NCBI RefSeq assembly: GCF_005239225.2
Contig: NC_133291.1
Location: 14,779,654-14,843,653, forward strand
From: Populus alba
Taxonomy: Eukaryota > Streptophyta > Magnoliopsida > Malpighiales > Salicaceae
Length of the DNA: 64,000 nucleotides
Direction: 5' to 3'
Shown: piece by piece, positions 46,501 through 57,336 of the stretch
Layout: every line of letters begins with the position of its first letter
How positions within the stretch are numbered: position 1 is the first letter of the stretch
Notes under the pieces: model-generated
What the model was told of the DNA's origin: nothing
What the model saw: only the letters and a program-made list of their open reading frames with translations
Database searches by the model: none
Translations under genes and position numbers: made by a program

Positions 46501-46589
46501 ATATTCTTTTAAACTTCATTATTTACAACATATATAACCTATATTCATATGGATGTTTTTCTTAATTTTTCATATGAAATTTGTAATGA

Positions 46590-47013
46590 GTGGCATGCCC
46601 TGAAAAAATACAAAGATTTTTTATCAAGTGGTCTTATTGTAATGGGAGATATGCCAAGGAGAAAAATGTGTAGATTTTTCAAAGTGGTCTTATTGTAATA
46701 CGTAACCTACCTAGGTGAAAAATATAAAGATATTTGAGTGGTAAAAAATGCTAAGATTTTTAAAAGTAATGAAAAATGTGAAGAATTTATAAAGTGGTCT
46801 TATTGTAATGTGCGACTTGCCCATGTGAAAATGTAAAGTTTTTCAAAGTGGTCTTATTATAATAGGCAGTCTACCCAAGTGAAAAATATAAAGATTTTCT
46901 AAGTGGTCTTATTATAATTGGCGGTTTGCCCAAGTGAAAAATTACAAAAAAATTCAAGTGGTGAAAAATATGAAGATTTTTCAAAGTGGTTTTATTATAA
47001 TGAACGACTTGCC
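46590..47013. repeat. Minisatellite 2, left part, about 55-65-bp units
   Basis: Units contain AAGTGGTCTTATTGTAATGG, GCGACTTGCCCAAGTGAAAA and TGTAAAGATTTTTCAA. About seven units precede the retrotransposon insertion at 47014, and the array resumes at 49829. Confidence 0.85.
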
Positions 47014-47858
47014 TTATTAGTACTTAAAAATGCATATTTATCAAGGTTTTATATCATCATTTTGCACTTGAAATATCAATAACTCATTAACTAAAGCATG
47101 TTTTATAATAACAAGTCTGATACTATAAAATACCTTAATATATAGTAAATGTTCATCTTAAATGCAGGCCTATCACATAAATCAAAGGATTGATTGATGA
47201 ATTCAAGTATTGAAATTGAAAGGACAAAGAGAGGGTCAAACTTAGAAAAGAGATGTTGGTGCAGTCCAAACTGGAACACTATTCGGTAATTGGGTCATAT
47301 CTCAAGTTCTAGATGTCTAGATGATCTAAAATTTTTATAAAGATTCAGTAAGACATAGGCCTACAACTTTCACATGAAGGCCAAGATCTAAGAACGCCGT
47401 TTTCAAGTCTAAATTATAGTAACAACAGAGAAGTCTGAATCTACCCTGCAACCTAGACACTATTTAGTGTTCAGCCCATATCTCGAGTTCTAGAAGTCCA
47501 AATGACCTCCATTTTTTTTCCTGTAAAGCTAAGATAATTTCCTATAACTTTCATATGTATAGGTAGACCCAGTTTTGATGCTAGAAATGACGTTTTATTC
47601 AAACAAGAAGATAAGAATTCTAATGACAAATCATATGATTGGAACGTCCTTCGTGTGTGGTTTCTAGTTGAGTAATAAGAGTTTATACTATACTTGTTTG
47701 AAATACCATTAGTGAATCCTCTAACCTTGACACTTGTTTTTATCATTGTTTAATTCTCACATTAATCTTCCATCTTAAAATTCTCATCAACTTCTTCCTC
47801 TTCCTCTTCTTCTTCTTTATTATTAATATCATCATCATCATCATTATTATCATTATAT

Positions 47859-47896
<38 letters not shown>

Positions 47897-48049
47897 TTAT
47901 TGTTGTTGTTGTTGTTGTTGTTGTTGTATTATTGTTATTTATAATTTATACAATTAACTTCCATGTGGTTCGACCCCGGTCTTGCCGGGTTATTTATTAC
48001 TTCGACATTCTTACACTTGGGAGAAGACATCAATCTTTTGGTCGTATCA
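47014..48049 (+). mobile_element. 5' LTR of family A copy 2
   Basis: Runs from TTATTAGTACTTAAAAATGC (the first TG mutated to TT) to TTTTGGTCGTATCA. At 1036 bp it is about 450 bp shorter than the LTR at 10999-12487. It lacks the central AACATGATCATATTAATTAT / GCCTCCTTTTATAGGCC part. A compound microsatellite lies at 47791-47937. Confidence 0.85.
47791..47937. repeat. Compound microsatellite (TTC, ATC, ACT, TTG) in an LTR
   Basis: CTTCTTCCT units, then ATC, then ACT x about 12, then TTG x about 8. The corresponding site in the 10999-12487 LTR is an AAC/AAT-rich tract, so this is a hotspot of length change. Confidence 0.9.
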
Positions 48050-48055
48050 AGTTTT

Positions 48056-48073
48056 TGACGCCGTTGCCGAGGA
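48056..48073 (+). other. Primer-binding site of family A copy 2
   Basis: TGACGCCGTTGCCGAGGA, two changes from the tRNA-Asp complement, six bases after the LTR end. Confidence 0.85.
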
Positions 48074-48213
48074 GGTAAATTCTTGTACAAATTATAGTAT
48101 TTATTTTATTTTATCTTTTCTCTTTTCTCTTTTCATGTATCTAACTTTGTTTCTTTTGTTTTGTTTCTTTTTCTTTTGTTTTCTTCTTCCTTTTATTCTC
48201 TTTCTACACGTGC

Positions 48214-49425
48214 ATGAGTGTTTGGCCACATACATTAAGTGGTAGACTTTGTAGGGTATCCTCATCATTTTTCGAAAATATGACCGAAGAAGATAACCAG
48301 TCACTTCATAATGAGAATAAAAGTGTTAGAACACTTAGAAACCATATGAATCCCATAAGAACAAGTGTACCCTCATGCATAGTTTTCCCTCCTGATGCAT
48401 CTCATTTTAATTTTAAGCTAGGCATTATTCAACTTTTACCTTCTTTTCATGGCTCAAATCTAGAAAATCTATACTTGCATTTAAGAGAATTTGAAGAAGT
48501 TTGTAACACCTATAATGACTTAAATTATAGCATGAATACCATTAGATTAAAGCTTTTTCCTTTTTCATTAAAAGATAAAGCTAAAACATGGCTACAAAAT
48601 CTTAGGTCAGGATCCATTCGTGCTTGGGATGAAATGCAACAATAATTTTTAAAGATGTTTTTTCCATCTCACAGAACCAACTATTTCCAAAGACAAATCA
48701 CCACTTTCACTCAAAAACCAGGTGAAACATTTTACCAATGTTGGGATAGGTATCGAGACTTGTTTAATACTTGCCCTCATCATGGTTTTGAAACATGAAG
48801 ATTGGTTTCATAATTTTATGAAGGGTTAACACCTAAAGATAGGCAAATGGTTGAATTAATGTGCAATGGAACTTTTGAAGATAAAGACCCTAATGAAGCA
48901 ATGGAGTACCTAGACTTGTTAGCTGAAAATGTGCAAAATTAGGACACTACGACACTTATGAGGCACCAAGTAAAACCCAACCTCATACATCTAGCGAAGG
49001 TATATATAACCTTAGGGAAGATCATGACCTCCAATCCGAGTTTGTATCTTTAGCTAGACAAGTTGAGGCACTAGAATTGAAAAAGAGTGGTCAATTAAAA
49101 TCTATTCAAGACATTGTGTGTCAAATCTGTGAAACAAATGAACATGTAACCAATGATTGTCCAACTTTGCCTTCTTTCAAGGAATGCCTCCATGAACAAG
49201 CTCATGCTTTAAATAGTTTCCAAAGGCCCAATCATAACCCATACTCGCAAATATACAACCCTGGTTGGAGAAATCACCCAAATTTTAGTTGGAAAAGTGA
49301 TAACAATGATGCAGAAACTTCACAGCCACCATTTCAAGCACACCATAATTTTTAAAATTCTCATGGATATACACCTCCTTATACTCCACCTCCTATAAGA
49401 AATCTTGAGGAAACATTACATGCTA
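48214..49425 (+). pseudogene. Family A copy 2 gag pseudogene
   Basis: Starts MSVWPHTLSGRLCRVSSSF and shows LGIIQLLPSFHGSNLENLYL, LREFEEVCNTY, LKLFPFSLKDKAKTWLQNLR and AWDEMQQ, then an in-frame TAA at 48643-48645. The same TAA occurs at the same codon in copy 1. Downstream, after more stops, come QITTFTQKPGETFYQCWDRY, LTPKDRQMVELMCNGTF, an intact CX2CX4HX4C zinc knuckle CQICETNEHVTNDC (from about 49116) and a Pro/Asn-rich tail. It ends at RNLEETLHA, where RT sequence is abruptly joined. Confidence 0.88.
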
Positions 49426-49775
49426 ACTTGGAAAAGGTTTTGAACAAGTGTGAATAGAATAATCTTGTACTGAATTGGGAAAAATTTTACTTTATGGTAA
49501 CAAACGACATTGTACTTGTTCACATTGTTTCATCGAAAGGAATTGAGGTTGACAAATCTAAAATCGAGTTAATTGCCAACTTACCAACACCAAAATCTAT
49601 TAAAGATGTTAGATCATTCTTAGGACATGCTGGTTTTTACAGAAGGTTCATCAAAGATTTTAGTGTAATATCTAAACCATTATGTAACCTTCTAATAAAG
49701 GACAATGTTTTTTAATGGACTGAATAATGTGAAAAAGCCTTTGTTAAACTTAAAAGCTTGCTTACTATATTATTT
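49426..49775 (+). pseudogene. RT thumb fragment fused to gag, family A copy 2
   Basis: About 110 residues of gypsy RT: LEKVLNKCE, LNWEKFYFMVTNDIVLVHIV, SSKGIEVDKSKIELIANLP, RSFLGHAGFYRRFIKDFS and KPLCNLLIKDNVF, then the connection CEKAFVKLKSLLT. The catalytic palm is missing. Internal stops occur near 49455 and 49714. Confidence 0.88.
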
Positions 49776-49828
49776 AAGAGATGAGAGCTCAATCTTTAAG
49801 AGAAGACATCAATCTTTTGGTTGTGTCA

Positions 49829-49939
49829 TTGCTCATGTGAAAAATGCAAAGATTTTTCAAAGTGGTGAAAAATGCAAATGATTTTTTAAGTGGTTTTATT
49901 GTAATGGGCGACCTACACAAAAAGAAAATGCAATTTATT
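49829..49939. repeat. Minisatellite 2, right part
   Basis: The array interrupted by family A copy 2 resumes here with GCTCATGTGAAAAATGCAAA and AAGTGGTTTTATTGTAATGG. Two units follow before a transition to the next array. Confidence 0.8.
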
Positions 49940-50830
49940 TGCCGAAAGGATTCGGTTAGTGATGCCTTGAAGGGATGACATGATAGGACTTGAAGGCATA
50001 CTGTTTAAGAGATGGGAGCTCAAAGGATCACTCAAAGGAAAATAGATAGGGCTTGAAAGCGCACCATCTAAAGGATAAGAGTTCAAATTAGGACTTAAAG
50101 GGAAAAGAGATAGGCATGAAGGGGGACAAGGGCTAGAAGGTTTACTGGAAATGAGGTAAATTTAGAAACTGCACTACCCCAAAGATAAGGGCTCAAAAGA
50201 GCACTTGAAAGAAAGAAGATAGGGTTAGAAAGCGCTCTACATAGGAGATGAGGGTCTAAAGGCGCACTAAAAAAGGAGTAGGGTTAGAAAAAGTACTACC
50301 TAGAAGATAAGGGCTTAAAGGTGTACTTAAAATGGAAAAGATAGGGTTTAAAAATGCATTATCTAGAAGACGAGGGCTAGAGAGCGTACTCGAAAGAGAT
50401 TAAATATAGGGCTAGCAAGCACATCCAGAAGATGTAGATAAGATAAGGCTATAAAGTGCATTATCTACTATACGAGAGCTAGAAAGTGCACTAAAAAATA
50501 AAAAGATAGGGCCTGAAGGCACACTATCTGAGGGATAAAGGCTCAAAAGCGCACTCAAAAGTAGAAGATAAGGCATGAAGGCGCACTATCTAAGAGATGA
50601 GGGCTTAAAGGCACACTCAAAAAGAAATGAGATATAGAGATAAAGATAAGGCATGAAGGTGCACTATCTAATAAGTGAGGGCTAGAAAATGCACTCGAAA
50701 GGACAAGATAAGGCCTAAAGGAGCACTATTTAAGAGATGAGGGCTAAAAAACACACTCAAAGGGAGGTAAGATTAGAAAACACACTACCTAAGAGATGAG
50801 GGCTTAAAGGCGCACTCAGAAGGGATTTGC
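49940..50830. repeat. Minisatellite 3, about 60-65-bp units
   Basis: About 13-14 diverged units built on GGCGCACTATCTAAGAGATG, AGGGCT, GCACTCAAAAGG and AAGATAGGGCTTG. Frequent indels make unit length vary. No conserved reading frame. Confidence 0.85.
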
Positions 50831-51589
50831 TAGTGAGACACTAAACTGTCAAATATCAAAGTAATGCATTATGATCAATATATGTGTATACTTACCTCAG
50901 AAATATAAGCCCCTCTTCTTTATTGACTTTCCTCTTTGATATTTTAAGTCTTTGTCGTAAGCTTCGATGACTTTTTTACTCATGCTTACTTGAGTCACAT
51001 CCTGTGATTTTGACCTCTAGGAAGGGCACAAAATTAGTATACTCACAAACCTTTATCTTAAGTCATTAGCTCTACCTTATATTCTCTATTTTTTTAGAAA
51101 AAGGAATTATAGTGCCAACCCTATTATATGTTTTTTTATTACCTCCCAACCTGATCTTGCCCTTAGATGTTTCATTTAAGTTTCCTTTAGGGATGAGGTC
51201 GTGTAAAAGAAGATTTTTTTTTATTTACAATGAGTTGTTTCCATGGAGAATTTAAGGAATTTCAATGCTATTCTAAACACAAAAACCATTTTGACATTGG
51301 TTTAAAGCAAACTTGTTCCAAGAAATTCAAGTGATTCCTATAGGCATGTTTGAAGGTCTTTGTTTTGTTGTTTTGGTAAAAGCGTGAAGTGAAATTTTAT
51401 TAATCAAAAGGGTTGAAGCTTCAATTTGAGGGTTTCAAAGAACTATTATGTAAAGCATTCATTATATTTGTATGAATAATGAAGCTTATTTTGCACCATA
51501 AAGCATTAATTGCCTTTAGATCCATTGGATGATATGGCTTCTCATGCTCTAATGAGACCATCTGAGTCCTTACAGGGACGAACCGTGGA
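50831..51589. other. Noncoding region before the plus-strand chromovirus
   Basis: No domain seen. It may be leader or LTR sequence of the chromovirus that follows, but I found neither a primer-binding site nor an LTR end. Confidence 0.35.
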
Positions 51590-54091
51590 AGTTAGAGGTG
51601 AACATGTCCCAAATTAAATGGAAGAAGTACACCCAACAGGGGTGGGGTTGCAAGGGAGAATGGAGGTCCCCCAAACAGTCCTAACGAGGGTGCCCCCACC
51701 ATATGTAGACCCGGGGATCTTAGTCCAAATAGTTAACGCGGTGATGGAGAGCATGGCTAGCTTTACAACACAAACAACTTTAGTAACATAGATGCTACAG
51801 GCCACTCTTAGGATTGCCTTGACTACGGACAACGTGGTGAAGCTCGTATAGTTGGTCAAGCATAAGAGAGATGGGTTGCAAATCATATTTGGGGGAACAA
51901 GATGCTGAGATATCCGAAAGGTGGATTAGGAAGGTGGAAAAGATTTTGATTCATATTAATATACTCGAAGGCTTATAGGTAAACTATGCTACTTAATTAT
52001 TATCTAACCGGGTCATAACGTGGTGGGAAACTGTTCAACTGAGGCATGCAATCGAAACACTGACCTGAAGCGACTTCAAATTGGATTTTGCAAATCAATT
52101 CTATTTCAGGTACCATCGCCAAGTGAAGGAATAAGAATTCTTGGCATTGAGACAAGGTGAAATGTCAGTTTTGGAATATAAGCGGAGGTTCCACGACTTT
52201 TCACGGTTTGCTTCGTAGTACATCCCTACCGAAGAACACATGATTGAGAAGTTGAGAGATGGGCTTTATTAGGAATTAAGGTAAGGGTTTATTGCCTTAG
52301 GGTTCAAGTTAGTGAGAGAATTGATTAAAGCAGCATAAGCTCTAGAAGCTTGCATTAAAGAAGGTCAACAAGGGCATCAAGAAGCAAGTAAAAAGAGAGA
52401 TAGGGATGATTTTACCAGCAAATTATTGCTTTCAAAGAAGGGAAAGAGTGGGATGTTTAAAAAGTATAAGAAGAAGGGAATGTTAACAGTGTTGTCTTAC
52501 CATCAACCAAGCGGAAAGATGATGAACAGACAGACTCAAGGGCAAACCCTTCAGATAAGGCTATGGATTGGAAGAATATGAACTACCCCCATCGAGAGAC
52601 TACTCTGATTCATCAGGGCGATGTTTTATATGTAGAGGAAAGGATCACAAATGGAGAAACTATTAGTATTTGAGGCAAGGATGCCATTACTATAACGAAA
52701 AAGGCCATTATAAGAAGGAAGCCCTAATAGGAACACTAGACAGGCTCAGGACTATAGACAACCGAGTCAAAGTCACCAACAGTATATCACCACAAATAGG
52801 CCAGTGAGATCTTCCCAATCTAGAACAAACTCCAGCCGAGGAGGACCAAAGGTACAAGATGATCTAAAAAAGGTCTTTCACCACTACAAAATGGGAATAG
52901 GTATGCCACTAATAAATAACTTTAATATGTATGTCTTGTCTGATCCGAGTGCCACCCGTTTATTTACTACTAGGTAGACTACCACCAATATAGGGAAAAA
53001 AGTGAAAGTAATAGAAAAAGGTATGCATAATTAGAACTCCATCGAGGAACCGTGTAGAAACAAAGTATGTATGTTAGGGTGGGGATTAGTTTAGTTGGGT
53101 AGGAAACAAAACTAAACTTGATGCCCTTAGAATTAAATGATTTTGGTATAATCCTAATCATGGATTGGCTGAGTATGTATAAGGCCCATATAGACTACTA
53201 TACTAAAATTGTTACATCCCAAATACCAAGGGTTTTGAGGCTATAATGATGACTCGAGGAAAGGGTTGGGGTGCGTTTTAATGTAACATGGAAGGGTGAT
53301 CGTCTATGGGTCGAGAAAATTAAAGATTTATGAAGAGAATTATTTGGTGCACGACCTGGAATTAGTCGCATGGTGTTTGCATTGAGAATATAGAGACATT
53401 ACTAGTACGGGTCTCGAACCCAAATCTTACTAATCGTAAAAGTTTAAGGTATTTGATGTCGTAAAAAAGGGTAAAACATGCAACAAAGAAGGTGGATAGA
53501 ACTGGTTAAGAACTATAACTACACCATAAAATACCACCCTGGAAAAACAAACGTGGTGATGGATGCTCTCAGTTGCAAGAATAGAGCAACCCTTAAGTTT
53601 AGTGTAGGGGGATCAGGTGGTCCTAAAAGTAGCCTTGTGGAAGAACATGTTGAGGTTTGGATTGAAAGGAAAGCTAGCTCCCCGTTTCATTGGATCTTTT
53701 AAAACCTTATAGCAAATCATGTCGGTAGCCTACAAAGTACATTTACCCCCCGTAATTAGCCAAGGTCCATAAAATATTCCATGTCTTCTTGTTATGAAAG
53801 GCCGACATGGATCCCACTCGAGTACCCCAAGTCTAGTAAAAATCAAGGAAGACTTAACATTCAAAGTGAGGCCCCTAAAAATTCTGGATTAGGGAGTGAA
53901 GGAACTAGAATAAGAAGATCCCCATCGTCAGGGTCTTATAGCAAAGCGCCAAAATAAAGAGAAAACTTATGAGGAGGAAATCAAAATGAGGAAGAAGTAT
54001 CCCAAACTATTTGAACAAACCAAGTATGGGATGTAAAACCTCTTAAATTTCGAGGATGAAATTTATATTAAGAGAGGAGAATGTATAGCCC
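51590..54091 (+). pseudogene. Ty3/gypsy chromovirus (Tekay/Del-like) gag-pol pseudogene
   Basis: Plus-strand remnant with many stops. Gag: an AEISERWIRKVEKIL stretch, an EFLALRQGEMSVLEYKRRF motif, HDFSRF and EEHMIEKLRDGL. Two zinc knuckles lie near 52625-52720 (CFICRGKDHKW and CHYYNEKGHYKKE, each missing a Cys). The protease site is reduced to VLSDPSATRLF, then a GIILIMDWLSMYKAHIDYYT-like protease/RT linker. RT is absent; the sequence jumps to the RNase H end (IKYHPGKTNVVMDALS, from 53478) and then the integrase C-terminus (VAYKVHLPP, KVHKVFHVFLL). It ends in LNFEDEIYIKRGE (near 54045-54080), followed by TGTATAGCCCAAAAA, which looks like the 3' LTR start. Confidence 0.85.
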
Positions 54092-54129
54092 AAAAAAAAT
54101 TTCAATAAGGCCGATCTATGATAGGAGGG
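54092..54129 (+). mobile_element. Start of chromovirus 3' LTR, interrupted
   Basis: TGTATAGCCCAAAAAAAATT directly after the end of pol resembles chromovirus LTR starts. After 38 bases it is cut by the family A LTR at 54130. The remainder of the LTR was not found. Confidence 0.45.
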
Positions 54130-54243
54130 TGACATGATCAAAAGATTGATGTATTATCCTAAGTGCAAGAGTGTCGAAGTAATAAAATAACCTCGACAAA
54201 ACCGAGGTCGAACCATAGGACGTAACTATATAAATTACAAATA

Positions 54244-54274
<31 letters not shown>

Positions 54275-57200
54275 TTAATAAAAATAAAATGTTTATGAGA
54301 ATTTTATGGGATATTAATGTAAGGATTAAACAATAATAAAAGAATTATCAAAGTTAGAGGATTCCACTAATGGTATTAGAAATAAAATATAGTTATAAAC
54401 TCTTTTTTATTAATCAACTGGGAAACCACACACAAAGGAGGTTCCAATCGAATATTTATCCTTAATAGTTCATTATAAATTGTTAACATGATCATATTAA
54501 TTATCTTATTTAAGTAACACCAAACTTTTAAATATTATCAGGAATTCATGATGCTAACTTATGTTAACAACAAATCAAGTTCCTTTCATAGCACAGGTGT
54601 AGGTTATAGACTATGAAAGTGCCAAGCATTTGCTATACCAAGTGTTATACAACACAAATCTAGATTAACCATTTAACAAGCAAGGTATTAAGAATTACTA
54701 AGATAAAAATGATAAGACATGTTAATAGCAAGTTGTTTAGGATATAAGTATTAAAGTCCATTTGAGTTTATATTATATTTATCTTAATACCATTAGTGAA
54801 ACCTTTCACCTTGACATAATAAACTTAGCTAAATATAATGAAGAAGATAAACATAAATAAACAGCATAAGAACATAAGTATAGTAAAGGAAATGAAAAGC
54901 ATAAACAAGAGATTAAGAAAAATATAACATGAAATAAAACTTAAATATTAAAAAAAATATAAATTAAAGAAATAAAGAAACATTGATCTTGATCTGAAAA
55001 CAAGATGCCTAAATGCATGGCAAATGCCTCCTTTTATAGGCCAAAATTTGGAACTATTGATTTAATGACTAATTGTAGAGTGGGTGGCCACATTATGATT
55101 TGGTGACAATCCTTATCTTCTTGTCTAAACAAAACATCATTGATAATGTCAGAATTTGAACAGACTTACACTACAAGATTTAACAGTTTTACCGACGGAA
55201 TTTTTCCGTCGGCGTAAGACACATTATTCTGTAATTAATTTACCGACGAAATCACCGACGGAGAATTTCCGTCGGTGAATCTTTCGCCGGTAATTTTTTT
55301 TCCATCGGTAATTCCATTGGTAATAATTATTACCGATGGATTTACTGGCGGAACAGACGCGTTAGTAAATTTTTTTTTTTTTTATTACCGACGGATTTAC
55401 CAAGGATTTACCGACGGATACTTAAATTTCCGTCGGTAAATCCGTCGATAATTATTTAAAAATATTTTTTTAAAAAAATTCATTTTATAAAATTTATAAA
55501 AATAATTAAATTAACTAAATCAACATTGTATAATATATACTTCAAAATGCTTGGAAAAAGAATAAGAAAATCAACTCAAACAAAATTTGCAACAAAAAAA
55601 TAAAACAAAAAATTAATTCAACTAAAAAAATTCATATGAAAAAAAATGAAGTTGCAATTGCTAAAAATTTAAAAATCCTATAAATAAATCAAATAAAAAT
55701 TGATCTCATATGAAGAAAAAAAATCTCACAACAACATTTATACAATTATTAAGAACAAAATCAATTAAAATTAAATAAAAACAAATATAGTGAAAAATCA
55801 TGAAAAAATAAGAAAAAAGAAAGATCTTACCTTAATATACTTGCAAGTGAAGCTTAAGGAAAAAAAAAATCGTGAAGCATATATTAATTAAAAAAAACTA
55901 AGAGGATAAAAGAAGAAAGAAAGAAGAAGGAAGAAGAAGACATACCCGAGCATGGAGGAAAAGAGAAGGAGATGAGGAGAGAAAAGAAGAGAAAGAAATA
56001 GATATTGATGTTTTTTACATGTAGTGAAGAAGAAGAAGAAGAAGAAGAAGAAGTAGAAGTAGAAGTAGTAGAAGAAGTAGAAGTAGAAGTAGTAGAAGAA
56101 GAAGAAATAGAAGTAGTAGAAGAAGAAAAAGAAATAATGAGTCTGTCTCTTGTGAAATAAGCGGATTCAGGTTTTTTATTGGGGCGCTTTACCGACGGAT
56201 TTACCGACGGATAATTGAATATTAATATTTTTTAATTATTCCGTCGGTAATATTTAATTTAAATTTTTAATTTCGTAAAAAGTTTTCAGAAACCGCCAAA
56301 AATTACCGATGATTTTTTAATCCGTCTGTGATTTCGTCTGTAATATTTAAATGAAAATTTTAAATCAATTGAATTTTTTCAGAAAACCGCCAAAACACGC
56401 CGATGAATTTTCAATCCGTCTGTGATTTTGTCCGTAAAGTAAAACAATTAACAGTGCAATTGGAAGATGAACAGTTCTGGAGCTCTCTGTAAAATACCGA
56501 TGGAAAAATTCCGTCGGTAATTCCCTTTATAATTGACATGATGATCAATGTTCACATTTTACCAACGGATTTCCCAACGGAATTACCGATGGAAAAAAAT
56601 TCCGTCAGTAAATCCGTTGGTAAAAAATGACACGTCATCTTTTTTTTTTGCTTTGCTTTTAATTTTTTTTTCCCACGGTAATTCCCTCGGTATATATACT
56701 GAGGGAATCTTTCCGTCGGTAAAAATCCCTTGGAAATATTTCCGTCGGAAATATTCCCTCGGTATTTCCATTTGTATTTATTGATTTTCTGGTAGTGTTA
56801 ACCATGAAAGTTCTAGAAAATTGTCTCAGCTTTCCAACAAAAAAAAAATTGAGGTGATTTGGACTTTTAGAACTCAAGATATGGGTTGAATACTGAATAG
56901 TATCTGGGCTGCAGAATAGATTCAGACTTCTCCATTGTTGCTATAATTTGGACTTGAAAATGACCTTTTTAAATTTTGGGCTCCGCATAAAATCTTAGAG
57001 CAGACCTAAATCCAAGTTCTAAAGCTCTAGTTATGATCCAATAACCGAACAGTATTTCAGTTTGGACTGAACCAACATCTTTTTTCTAAGCTTGGCCCTC
57101 TCTTTGTATTCTCAATTTCAGTAGTTAAACTCATCAATCAATCCTTTGATTTATATGATAGGTCTATATTTAAAATGAACATTTACTATAAATTAAAAAG

Positions 57201-57319
57201 TATCTTATATTATTAGATATGTTATTATAAAACATGCTTTAGATAAGGAGTTATTGATACTTGAAGTGCAAAATGATGATATAAAACCTTGATAAAAATA
57301 CAGTTTTAAGTACTAATCA
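54130..57319 (-). mobile_element. Family A copy 3 3' LTR, interrupted by a CACTA element
   Basis: On the minus strand, from TGATTAGTACTTAAAACTG (57319) to TTTTGATCATGTCA (54130). Removing the CACTA insertion and its 3-bp duplication leaves about 1558 bp, close to the 1489-bp LTR at 10999-12487. A polypurine tract and 3' noncoding region lie on its high-coordinate side. An (AT)n run lies at 54246-54272. Confidence 0.88.
55169..56797. mobile_element. Non-autonomous CACTA (En/Spm-type) transposon
   Basis: Ends are CACTACAAGATTTAAC and (reverse complement of the right end) CACTACCAGAAAATCAA. It is flanked by TTA on both sides (55166-55168 and 56798-56800), the 3-bp duplication expected for CACTA elements. 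Both subterminal zones (55185-55450 and 56185-56765) are packed with direct and inverted copies of ACCGACGGA / TCCGTCGGTAA, the presumed transposase-binding repeats. The interior is A+T-rich, with a GAAGAAGTA-type microsatellite (56025-56130). There is no transposase frame, so it needs an autonomous partner. Confidence 0.93.
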
Positions 57320-57336
57320 CACCCCCAACCAACTTA
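57320..57336 (-). other. Polypurine tract of family A copy 3
   Basis: Minus strand AAGTTGGTTGGGGGTG abuts the LTR start TGATTAG. This purine-rich stretch fits the primer for plus-strand DNA synthesis. Confidence 0.7.

Larger units (their letters stand above)
47014..49828 (+). mobile_element. Family A copy 2, internally deleted gypsy element
   Basis: Plus-strand element with 5' LTR 47014-48049, primer-binding site 48056-48073, gag, a short RT piece and a ~50-base stub of the 3' LTR ending TTTTGGTTGTGTCA. It is flanked by TTGCC (47009-47013) and TTGCT (49829-49833), a 5-bp target duplication with one change. It interrupts minisatellite 2. Two internal deletions removed protease plus most of RT, and everything from the RNase H start to nearly the end of the 3' LTR. 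It cannot be autonomous. Confidence 0.88.

Noticed and set aside
55169..56797. CRISPR-like array of ACCGACGGA repeats
   Set aside because: Repeats are short, in both orientations and without uniform spacers. They are subterminal repeats of a CACTA element in a plant genome.
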